Positions 33,118 through 42,112 of a DNA stretch of 42,112 nt are shown here, in pieces (positions within the stretch are counted from its first letter, which is position 1; each line of letters starts with the position of its first letter). Both the position numbers and the translations under genes were made by a program. The notes under the pieces were generated by a model that was given only the letters and a program-made list of their open reading frames with translations, searched no databases and was not told where the DNA came from. Source of the DNA: Cudoniella acicularis (Eukaryota > Ascomycota > Leotiomycetes > Helotiales > Helotiaceae); contig JAAMPI010000352.1 of assembly GCA_013054445.1 (NCBI GenBank), positions 1 to 42,112 of the forward strand. Direction: 5' to 3'.

Positions 33118-33348
33118 TGTAGTGGGGTTCTGTGTCACGTGCCGTAGCACGTGACTATATTCATGTATATAAGGTCTCTCCGTCCCTCCTTCTCGGAGAA
33201 CAACAACTATCCTTCCTAGAGATTCGAGTCTTTCAGTCATCAGTTTTTAAGTGTCTATTTTAGAGGCCTCCCGTCCCTCTATAGTAGCTAAATTAAAAGG
33301 ATTGGGTGATTTTGTTTGAATTAGCTTGTTTAAAATTAGTGGCTTACA
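33118..33348 (+). repeat. Probable solo LTR (family D)
   Basis: It starts TGTAGTGGGG and ends GGCTTACA, so the termini are inverted (TGTA and TACA). Inside is a 9 bp stem with a 4-base loop (33134-33155) made of two CACGTG sites, then TATATAAGG at about 33167, as in fungal LTR promoters. No matching second copy lies in the window, and flanking bases do not duplicate. Confidence 0.55.
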
Positions 33349-33406
33349 CTAGTCGATTAATGCCTTAGTGCCTTAAAAAACCAATGCCATTCTAACCGTA
33401 CCCTAC

Positions 33407-33634
33407 TTAGCGACAACTCATCTTCATCCTCAGCCTCATCCCGTTGAAACCCAACCGGACCTCTAGCACTGGATCACCATATAATATGAGACGAGGTCTA
33501 CCTGCTAATAGTTGCTCCGCGTATTCCTTGGGCCCCATTCGCGTCTTTCGACAGGCCTGAGTCTTCCAACGCCACGCATTGGGCAGATTTCTAGCCTTCC
33601 TATCTCCGAAAAGCCGACATTCATACTGGACCAC
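33407..33634 (-). other. Unrecognised 75-codon minus-strand frame
   Basis: It reads MVQYECRLFGDRKARNLPNA and GPKEYAEQLLAGRPRLILYG. It lies upstream of the CorA-like gene, in the opposite direction, and is not RIP-mutated. It could be the last exon of a lost gene or chance. Confidence 0.25.
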
Positions 33635-33704
33635 ATATTCTACTCTAGTTCGTCTGAATTATCAAGTTTTGTTCATCCTGACCCAAGAAATAGAGCCATC
33701 AACG

Positions 33705-36595
33705 ATGAGCGTGCTAGCAGGATCATCGGCTCAGGACTTAGACAGGACATCAGTGGAGCAGCTAGAGGCATCAATGGTGAAAGATGTAGACGAGGCTTTG
33801 CTTGAGATGTGCAAAGTGATGTCGGCGACCCTTCAACGTCTCGAGATCCACCTTACGACTCGAGTTCAGGCTAGCGGAATGCGTGCCACTGCAACGACCA
33901 ATATTGCTGAGGAAGTAGCGAGAGAACAAGAGGTAGGCTTTGGGCATGATTCTTCTCTATGTTGACATCCGCTAGATAGATAACCGAGTCACAGAATCCT
34001 ATTCCAGTAGTACCTGGTGGCCATGAAGACACGGATGACCTTTCTATGATCGTGAATTTTAGCGTCAATTCTGGTGGCAGTATGCGTTCACTGCATCCTA
34101 GTGTCATTACTGATCACAGTGTGCATTCAACGAATTCTCCCGAGAATGATGAAAATTATCCTGAGATTGATGAAAATCATCCGCCTCCTCTCCCTCTAAC
34201 AGTTTACTACAACTGCGCATCTCTCGACAATTTGGAACGGATCAGCAAAGAGTACGGGTGCAAAAACGGGGAAATGATTCTTTCAATTATTTGTCTTGAT
34301 CCTACCAGAGAAGTTGTGGAAGGTCCACCTCAGTCGAATACGTGCCTCGACTGGAAATATTGTACGCCCTCGATCGAATTTGGCTTCTTTCGCCCATATA
34401 CTGACTCTACGACTAGATGTTCCCCTTTGTTAGTTTCTCTCTATTCTTCTTGCTTTTGTCCATTGACTTGGATACATAGACAAAGACGACTTCAGCGGCG
34501 AGCGCGTGGGACGAGGCCGTGGTCGGCCTGATTTTGCTTGGAAATGGGAGAACAAAAATCCGGGCGTAGCGAACTGGGAACAAAGTGGTTGTGATTTCGT
34601 GCCCTACTCCCACCTGGAACCTCCAGGAGAGACGATTCTCAGCCTTTTCACGGAAGGACAGCACGCCAAGCTTAGCAACCATCTTGGAGGTCTCTATACA
34701 GTACCCCCAGATCTACGCTATCGACTCTTTTTTCAAGCATGGGAGCTCCAAAATAAAGGTTGGGACTTTTCTATGAAGGTGGCCTCCGAGTTTTCTGGTT
34801 TTATGACAACTCTGAACGAAGTGGGGGGATCATTTACAATTCGAGATTACGACGATGTTGACCCAGATACTCGTTTGAATGCAATACGAGGACGTGCTTT
34901 ATATGGGTGTATAAAAGGCCGCGACGGTGGAAGTATTCTAAAAACAACAGCACGAGAAGCGGAAGAACATTTCTTATATATACCTCCGATTGCTAGGATC
35001 AGCATGACTCGGCCTTGGAGGCGCTTGATGTAAGTAGAGTATCATTTATTACTTCTCCTATTTTGATTTTTATGTGAACTAATATATCTCCATAGTATTT
35101 TTGAAGGAATTGCAAGTTTAAATGCGGGATCACCAGAATTAGCCTGCTTTCAACGAATGGGGGATTATGGTGGCCTCCTCTCGATGCATATGCACTTAAA
35201 TAGTAACCGAAGAACTCCGGCGGACCTTGATTATATTTCATCGAGAAATATATTTCACATCAATTGGTTTGATCTTACGTTAGATTAGCGGTGTTTGACG
35301 CAGAGGGCAGCATGGAAAAGTGGACCATTGTACGGATCTAAGGACAGAATCATCAGAGCTACTTCTTTCACTGTATGATCCCGATCATCCGTCTCTTGAC
35401 ATTGTAACTTACAATCACAAGATACAAGCAATTCCGTCCGGCCTCCCTCTCGCTGTGGGCGATGATCTTTGGCGGCCGAGAGATCAGGGGGCGTTTGATA
35501 GGATCAACGAACTTGATTCAATGCGGTGGACAATAGTTCTTCTCACTCCCATCGGGTACGAAATACAACCGGAGATCGATAGGCCAATGGTAAATACCAG
35601 AGGCCTTAGGATCGGGACTCTCCATGTAACTCTGCTATCTGCAATTCAGATTGGACTCGCATGGGCTGTTCACGCGTGGATCAGAATTGGCGATCACCTG
35701 GACGCTCTTCTGGGAGGTGAAGATATTTTCCTCCAACCCAAAGAGCATGGCAAATTCTGTTTCTACGACCATAATGACCTTTCTCAATCGAAGAAATGCT
35801 TTTGGATTATCAACAGCGTCGATAACTTTCATCAAAGCATTCAAGATACAATATACCAGTGGGAATGGTTTTACAACAACCATATCAAATACGTGGAAGG
35901 AGAACGACTGAAAACGGATCAGGACGGTGAGTATAGAATATTGACGAAACTTCGTGACGATATCCAGGACTCAGACCGAAAACTGCGAGCTCAAAGCAAA
36001 CGCTTCCTTTCCATCCAGAAACAAGCCCGAGAATTGAGAGATGGGGTATGTCAACTCTTCCCCTATGTCGGACACCACTAGTTGCTAAGACGACCTCTAG
36101 CTTTTTGGCGCAAGCAATATCATAGAAGCACAAAGATCTGCGCAGCTAGGAGAAACAGTAAAGCTGCTCACTTTAGTCACGATATTCTTTCTCCCACTAG
36201 GATACATCACAGTAAGATATCACAACACAAGTTTTCCTATCCGTGGCTAAGATCATTAGTCTCTCTGGTCTATCATAACTGCTCCGGATCTCAAGATTTT
36301 TGCTGCCGTCTCAGTTGGTACTGCAATGGCTACCTATCTGGTAGTTTTGGCAGTGGTTAAATGGGAAGGCATCCGCATAAATTGGAATCCTCTTAGTTAT
36401 AGCTGGAACAAACTATTCAAAGGCCCAAAGTTGGAGAAGAAAGAGCCTTTGACTACAGGGGAAGGAACAGAGCGGCCAAAATCACGACTGGAAAATCTCA
36501 AGTCAAAACTGCGTTATCGTCGAGGAAAGAAGCATGGTGGGGTAGATGAAGCTCAACACGATGAGGCTCGGGTCGATGAGCACTCGCTACCTTAA
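33705..36595 (+). CDS. CorA-like protein with two C-terminal TM segments
   Basis: A multi-exon gene. The proposed start is ATG 33705 (MSVLAGSSAQDLDRTSVEQL). Introns supported by phase and signals are 33933-33979 (47 nt), 35030-35095 (GTAAGT donor, TAG acceptor), 36046-36100 (55 nt) and 36212-36259 (48 nt). An intron near 34419-34479 is likely but its donor is weak. The join around 35267-35310 is unresolved and could hide a frameshift. The C-terminus has the pattern of fungal CorA-like proteins: KLRDDIQDSDRKLRAQSKRF, QKQARELRDG, LFGASNIIEAQRSAQLGETV, first membrane segment VKLLTLVTIFFLPLGYIT, short loop SLWSI, second segment FAAVSVGTAMATYLVVLAVV, and a charged tail. The GMN signature of true CorA magnesium channels is not there, so transport is not assured. 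No RIP is seen. Possibly functional. Confidence 0.65.
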
Positions 36596-37220
36596 TTAAT
36601 CTTATTGTTCAAGAAAAGAAGGTTTAATTATTTGGATAAATACACTCAAGCCAAGAGATTCTGTCTACTAAATTTAAGTCATGGTTTTGCTCTGCGTTAT
36701 CTAGTACATGTCGGCTCCTGTCCGTATTATTAAAGCGTGATAAACCAAGAATTGTGAAGCAGGATAAGGCGTCCAAAAAGTATGTGAAGCAACACTTACC
36801 GCCCCGCTTAGGTCTGAGAAGGAGAGTACAGAACCCAGAATGCACAGATCGAAGTTTGTGAACTGTCTTCCCACCTTCTCTCAACAGAGTAGAGGGATCA
36901 TAAAATTTAGGGAGTGCTGTGAGCTCTGATCCGAAGTGATTTGGCTTCTAGTGCAGAGTTGCAGTGCTAATTCCAAGCCCTTGACTTCGTTTGAGCCAAC
37001 TTTATCGCCCGTTCACACGAGTCTTCAGTCTCTCCGCTCTGTCCTGTCTTTCCATCGGTGATTATAAGCAGCTGTGAAGATTCTACATCACGATATGTTA
37101 TAAAGTTGGAATAAGTTGAACAAGGTTTTGTAAGCGCAATGGGGTCTCAAACTCTCATCTTGTTATCTATCCAAATCATATGCTAATTACTATATCCATT
37201 CATGCCGTGCTTTCCCAGGG
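36596..37220. other. Intergenic, nothing recognised
   Basis: It holds the 3' side of the CorA-like gene and about 500 bases of unassigned sequence. An 86-codon minus-strand frame (36884-36624) matches nothing I know. Confidence 0.5.
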
Positions 37221-37230
37221 TATATATAAT
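37221..37230 (+). promoter_or_regulatory. TATA box upstream of deaminase pseudogene
   Basis: TATATATAAT lies about 160 bases before the first recognisable codon of the deaminase-like frame. It is followed by a CT- and CA-rich leader (CCATTCAATACCATC), the usual look of a fungal transcription start. This suggests the locus kept its own promoter. Confidence 0.5.
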
Positions 37231-37384
37231 CCGATCCAACCCCCTCCTATCGATTCCATTCAATACCATCGAACTCCAAACTCCGAACTCCTTGCCCATC
37301 CTATCTAAAAGCAATCTGGAGAACCTTGCCGTCCCTAAGATAGACTAAACACGCTATTTAAGCATCTCGTGAGAGAAGGAGAAT

Positions 37385-38229
37385 GCGAGCAACCTGGCAT
37401 TTCTATCGGCCGCTTTAGATAAAGGCTTGAAGGTCATGGCTGTCTGCATTAAAGAACACTATAACGGAGAAGGAATCACGATTCGAATAGCACCAAACAC
37501 TAGGGATCTCTGGGTGGTTACATGAGAGTTCATAACGCTTGCGAAAATCTTGGAGCAAGCTGCGCGGCGAGGTCGATATCCCGACCAAGTTCCGAAATAT
37601 AACTGATTTACCTTTTAGAGAATTCGAAAGCCGATGACACCGAGGCTCTTTTTCGATAGGTTGTTGCTCTAGACCTATACCGGATCCTGTCACGACTACG
37701 ATCACGGCATGGAGAGACCTGAAAGACTGCTAGAAGACCAGCCCTTATTACTCGATTACACGAGGCGATCAACGACAAGTCCGTCAAGGCCAGATTATGG
37801 TTGGTAAAAAGCAGTTTGAAGGCTGGCAGAGATAGAGCACGAGCTCTGCACGTCCTATTTACCAAGCTAGAAGGCATGTCGGACCTCCACGCGGAGAGAG
37901 GCGAAGCACATGAGGTGGTTAGAGAGATCGTCAAATAGGCCCACGAATTCCCCCTGGCTACTCTCAGGGCAGCTCTTCGGAGCTCGATGCTAGAACCAAC
38001 CTTGAAGCAGGACCTGCCAGAAGCAATTAGCAAGCTGGGCGACTATTACTCTGCTGCCTTCGAGCTTATTTGTGCTGCGAGGGACAGGACTTGCCGCGTG
38101 TCTCAGAACGTTCAGGTGGAGCCCTTCCAGATCCAGATGCCCGCTTCTCTCCAAGAATCACCCTGGAAGGTTCACGCTGAGATACGGCTCCTCAGCTCTT
38201 TACAGTTTCTCGTAAAGACTAGAACATAA
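37385..38229 (+). pseudogene. OTT_1508-like deaminase pseudogene, truncated
   Basis: The first frame (about 37391-37590) reads NLAFLSAALDKGLKVMAVCI, KEHYNGEGITIRIAPNTRDL, a stop, then LAKILEQAARRG. A second frame from about 37621 continues with stops at 37660, 37720 and 37936: LITRLHEAINDKSVKARLWL, ALHVLFTKLEGMSDLHAERG, LRSSMLEPTLKQDLPEAISK, LGDYYSAAFELICAARDRT, then SPWKVHAEIRLL. The HAE triad is the zinc-binding and proton-shuttling motif of cytidine-deaminase-like folds. In fungal OTT_1508-like proteins a Cys pair (CxxC) follows some 30 residues later; here the frame ends at 38229 before it. Stops fit CAG-to-TAG and CGA-to-TGA changes, so mild RIP is possible. Catalytic function is lost. 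Confidence 0.7.
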
Positions 38230-38367
38230 TCTAACAAAACGCATATCAGAATAGCGACGCTGCCCCAGACTATCAACATCTCCTCGAGCTCGAGGGGCTC
38301 GATCGTACGTTGCAACAGCTTCAAAATCTCCAACCTCCGCGACACGAGCTGCGTCCGTTTGAATCGA

Positions 38368-38945
38368 TCAGAGAAACCGCATTGATGTATCAGATACCCC
38401 TTCAAGAGTCTCATCCATCTTTACGGGCCGGAGCAATGCCTGCAATTCCACAGGATCAAACGGGCCTAAATGCTCTAGCCATCCGTTGAATCGTAACCAC
38501 GGGCTTGGCTCTATGGACTCATCGATGGCCGCAATATTCCGGCGTTCCGCTTCTTCTACTCCTGCCCAACCTTGATCAATTACTCTCTCCACCTTCTCCC
38601 ACTGGCTCATTGGGCTTGGACTGGGCTGATTCTCTCCTTGATCTCTTCCAACCTCAAAAAAACACGACTTGGGTCCCTGCACAAAAAACCGCTGATACAA
38701 AACTCCACTCCTCCATCGCATATCCGGTGCTGGGTTGATGTCGTCGCTTTTGGGCCGTCCTCTCCCTTTTGGGTTTTCCCACTCATGTTCTTCCAAACAA
38801 TGCTTTCTGATATTTCTCGTGGAACCGCATACATACGGGCATAGGGATCCATCTTTGGCTTCCAACATACACCGTAATCCATTGGGTTGCGGTGGTGCTA
38901 ATGCTGCAATAGGTGCGGATAGGATAGGATTGATTTATTGTCAAC
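38368..38945 (-). pseudogene. orsD-like (DUF3505) N-terminal fragment
   Basis: The minus-strand frame is open from about 38931. It reads PIAALAPPQPNGLRCMLEAK, then a C2H2-like patch CPYVCGSTRNIRKHCLEEH, then GRGRPK, RSGVLYQRFFVQGPKSCFFE and SPWLRFNGWLEHLGPFDPVE, closing at 38368. These are the landmarks of fungal orsD-type proteins (DUF3505): a zinc-finger-like segment, QRFF...FEV, and W.RF.GW..HL. Full proteins are usually several hundred residues longer in both directions. The upstream end is cut where LINE sequence begins, at about 38940-39150; the downstream part breaks into other frames by 38300. The sequence is not RIP-mutated, unlike its neighbour. Confidence 0.75.
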
Positions 38946-39149
38946 TAGCGGTCGTTAGACCATGTGACTGCCCCTCCCTTAGTAGTTGGGTCTTCCACGT
39001 TATGCGTGGGTTGCTATTCTAATGTCTTTTCTGAGCTACTCTTACTTAGCAAGCCGTTTATTTGTTCTCCTACTCAGCCACCCTTGTTGTCCCTTATACA
39101 CTCTTTGACTCGGGCTACCGGCCTCAGTCTTTGTCCTTCCTTTAGGTAG

Positions 39150-42112
39150 CGCGCGTACGCTTACCCTCTAGTTCTTCCTTGTCCCTTCCTCTAGTTTTTA
39201 TTTAGCTAGCTCCGCGCTCCCCTCGGGTTACACCTCATCGCCCCTACTGTCCCTCGTTAGCTCTCCTTCCGTCTCCGGTGTCCTAGGTTCTCTCCCTATA
39301 AGCCCCTCGTACACTACTAACCTTCCTCCGCTTACCGTCTCGAACCGTTTCTCTGTTATACACCGGCGGCTATATACGGTCTTAGTTAGCTAGTCAGCTA
39401 ATACCTTAACGCCCTTAGTCAGGAGCTATCTAGTCCGTTCCTTAGTTATCTTTATCTTACGGCCGCCTACTCTACTAAGTAGCGTTAGGCCGTCCTTATT
39501 ACCCTGCTAGGGCTCTATTCCTCTCTCGTTTACGAGTTCGTATTCGATAAAGTAATTCTTAGTTCGAGTATTTCTTTTTATTATAATTCCGATATATATA
39601 ATAGTAATAATATAATAATAGTTTATAGTATAGTCCTCGCGCCTTTTAATAGAAGTCTCTTAGTCGTATCTTTTAGTCTACGTATAAGCGTAACTAATAA
39701 TACTGTTTTAATATATCTCTTCTTTATATATTATATATAAGTAAGTATTTAGTCTATATATACCTCTAGGTATTTTACTAATTTCTTATGCCTTAGCTCT
39801 TATCTTACGAGGCTTACGCTAATATAGTCGACTTTTCTTCGCTTAAATATCGTAAACTCCGACTTTTCTAGTTTAATCTCAAGTATCGAGTGTTTTTTTA
39901 GGCCTGCTATAATTCTTTCTTCTTTTATTATTACGGCCTTAGCCGCCTCCTCTAGGTCGCGTTGTCCCTTAAACGCTAGTATATCGTTCGTATATATTAT
40001 TATATTACGTATCTTTCTAATATATATTATAAAGATTATAAAAAGGACCGGCGACGCTAGTAATCTTTAGAAGAGTCTATTCTTTATAACGAGAACGTCT
40101 TCTCTGTCTTTTCTTCTTCTAGGGTATAGTATTCGTCTAGTTATAAAGCTACCCGCCTACGTAACTACCTCGCCTAGTGCTTTATATTTCCTTCGGCTTC
40201 TTACTACTACTTCTAGTCGTATCGCGTTAAACGCTCCCCGCACGTCTATTAGTACCGCCGCCGTTATCTTATACCCTATTACGTTCTTTTTAATATAGTA
40301 TACTAATACCTTTATTAGGTCGACCGCTAATCTTCCTAGGATCCCCCTCGCGTAAAGGTCCCCGAACTAGCCCTTCTCGAGCTCTATGTTCCCTAGCCGT
40401 GTTATTATAGCTCTTTCTAGTCCTTTCCCTAGTACCGAGAGTAGAGCTATAAGTCTTTACTCTTTCTCTATCGTCGGGTCTCTCTTAGCCTTAAGTATTA
40501 ATACGAGTTCGTACTTCTTAAAAGGGTATACGCCTATCCTTAGCGCCTTATTAAATAGTCTCGTTATCGTCTCGCTTATCTCTAGCTATATAGCTTTAAG
40601 TATAAGGACTATAATATTCTCTAGTCTATTTACCGTCGTTATAACTTCTATTATAGTATTTATAACCTTGTTATATATTAACGGTTCTTATATATATAGT
40701 TCTAGGTATCCGTTACTCTATTCTTATAATAGCTGTTCTACGTCGTCTATCCCTAGTAATACAAGTAGTCTCTTTATAATTTCTTAGAGTTAGGCTCCGA
40801 TCTCTTTGTCTTCTTAGTCTCTTAGGGCTAGTAGTTAGTATAACGCCTTTACGTTTCTCTAGTTTATAATATAATAGATATATTTATCTATAGTTATTTT
40901 ATTAATTTGTTTTTATTAGAACTTTTACTTTATAGTCTATAATAGCTTCTTTATTCTGTTCCTTTTCGCCTCGGCCTAGTAGTATCCCTCTATCGCCTTT
41001 ATTTTAATAAACTCGTTATAGGCTTTCTTAAGTTCGTCGTTTTATTATAGTATAGCTCTAATACCTATTAAGGCTCTAATACTATTCTTTCTAGTAGTCT
41101 TTCTTATAAGCCGTTATAGCTCGTTAAAGTCTATATTCTATATCTAGTTAAGCTTTTCTTATTTTTCTCTAAAGCTCTTTCTTATCTCTTTTAGCTCGAC
41201 TTTCTTCGTGTTCGCCGGCCTCTCCCTTTCCTAGTAATAGCCTAGTATAGTTATTTATAGTAGTAGGTAGTTCGATCCGTAGTCGGCGTCCTCTTCTACT
41301 TATACTATTACTCTTTTAATCGTTAATATTACGAAGTCTAGGATAGCCTCTCCTTATATTAATATATTTATATCGTTAAGGATAAGATAACACTCTATTA
41401 TCTATTCTATAATCTTGTTTACGGCTATTTTATCTAGATTATATATTCTAAGTCTATAGCGGTTAAAGTCGCCGGCTATTATATAGTTACTAGTACCGAG
41501 TATATTCGTTATCCGTCGGTAGGTAGGTCCGTCTAAGCCTTCTCTATTAGGCCGATATACGTTATATATATATAGCTCTATTTTAAGTTTAACTATAGAG
41601 ACTAGGTAAGTCGTTTAATTAACCGCTTCTACCTCGATATTCTTACGGATAGAAGTAAAGACCTTAAACTTTTCCTTCTATTCTATAGTTAGTTTATATA
41701 TATTTTAGTCTAGATATGTTTTTATTATTTTATTTAATAGTTTTCTATAGACGACTAGCTTTTATATTAAGATAATCGTCGCTTTTCTTATAATACCGAT
41801 TTATAAGAAGATCTTCTAGTTATACTCGCTCTTTTATACGTTTTCGCTTAGGATCGTAATACTTATTTAGGTCTTTTTCCTTCGTCTTAAGTTTCTAAAC
41901 CCTATTACCTAGCGGTAGTAGCCTTGTTCTTAGTCTTCTATTTCTGTTACTAGCGCCTTACGGCGATAGTCTATACGTTCGGATAGTATTACTCGTTCTA
42001 CTCTCTCGTTAGCCTAAGAGAGTATATTAGCGACACTATTCTATATACTCTTAAATAGTATATAATATACCTCTTAGGTTTATCGTATTTTATATAGTAT
42101 TTCGCTTTATAT
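39150..42112 (-). mobile_element. RIP-mutated LINE (endonuclease + reverse transcriptase), partial
   Basis: On the minus strand an apurinic-type endonuclease and a LINE reverse transcriptase follow in order. Endonuclease marks are AGDFNRYR (GDFN at 41462-41473) and GSNY (about 41267-41278), where active enzymes have GSDH. Reverse transcriptase marks are LLSVLGKGLERAIITRLGNI near 40400, AAVLIDVRGAFNAIRLEVVV near 40230, RLLASPVLFIIFI near 40060, YTND (39983-39994) where YADD is usual, and LEVYIDQILTYI near 39760. The order and the lack of LTRs fit a Tad1/I-type fungal LINE. GSNY, YTND and the many stops are C-to-T or G-to-A changes. CpA and TpG are rare from about 39400 rightward. The 5' end lies beyond the window. 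Confidence 0.85.

Noticed and set aside
33134..33155. Stem-loop at the double CACGTG as a terminator or RNA element.
   Set aside because: It sits at the start of the probable family D LTR, upstream of TATATAAGG, so a promoter role fits better.
38368..38945. Secondary-metabolite cluster, because orsD was named from one.
   Set aside because: No polyketide synthase, peptide synthetase or tailoring enzyme is nearby. DUF3505 genes are common outside clusters.
1..42112. tRNA, rRNA or other structured RNA genes.
   Set aside because: Reading both strands I saw no tRNA B-box pattern with a matching cloverleaf and no rRNA segment. A tRNAscan-SE or Infernal run would be decisive.

Overview
This is a gene-poor, transposon-rich accessory region of a filamentous ascomycete (Pezizomycotina). 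Three things support that. The few genes have short introns of about 47 to 66 bases with CTAAC-type branch sites. The protein families are fungal (DUF7924, DUF6594, orsD-type DUF3505, OTT_1508-like deaminase, Myb/SANT, PAC1/LIS1). Long stretches have almost no CpA or TpG but keep CpG, which is the mark of repeat-induced point mutation (RIP). I recognise no particular species.

Left part (1-8863). About 2.3 kb holds nothing recognisable except a 3-unit minisatellite. An apparently intact DUF7924 gene follows (2338-3995) with a PD-(D/E)xK-like signature. After it comes decayed sequence, a cysteine-patch transposon remnant (5311-5517), a 1.5 kb non-autonomous LTR element (element A, 5682-7199, 178 bp LTRs) and 1.7 kb of RIP-mutated sequence.

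Central block (8864-22680). A 12.8 kb RIP-mutated Ty3/Gypsy element lies between matching 208 bp LTRs. Gag, reverse transcriptase (YLDD) and integrase remnants are readable. A further reading frame of about 3.4 kb lies between integrase and the 3' LTR and I do not recognise it. A second non-autonomous element (element B, 10446-11713, 140 bp LTRs) is nested in gag with a flush 7 bp target duplication. Eleven copies of a 15 bp palindrome near TTAAGCCCGGCTTAA are scattered through the large element. They are read in more than one codon frame, so the DNA rather than the peptide seems to be what is kept. Next come an element A-type LTR fragment and a pogo/Fot1-type transposase remnant cut by another LTR.

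Gene-fragment island (22.7-32.5 kb), bounded by one LTR family in inverted orientation. It holds two Myb/SANT pseudogenes in the same orientation (one half RIP-mutated), a truncated PAC1/LIS1 copy, a truncated Helitron N-terminal gene (DUF6570), a DUF6594 membrane-protein gene and a decayed C-terminus of a second DUF7924 gene.

Right part (32.5-42.1 kb). Two solo LTRs precede a multi-exon gene for a CorA-like two-membrane-segment protein (33705-36595). Then come an OTT_1508-like deaminase pseudogene and an orsD-like fragment. The window ends in a minus-strand, RIP-mutated LINE (endonuclease plus reverse transcriptase) that abuts the orsD-like fragment and runs off the right edge.

The genes do not form a pathway. 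Only DUF7924 and the CorA-like gene look possibly functional, with DUF6594 uncertain. The rest are duplicates, captures and relics.
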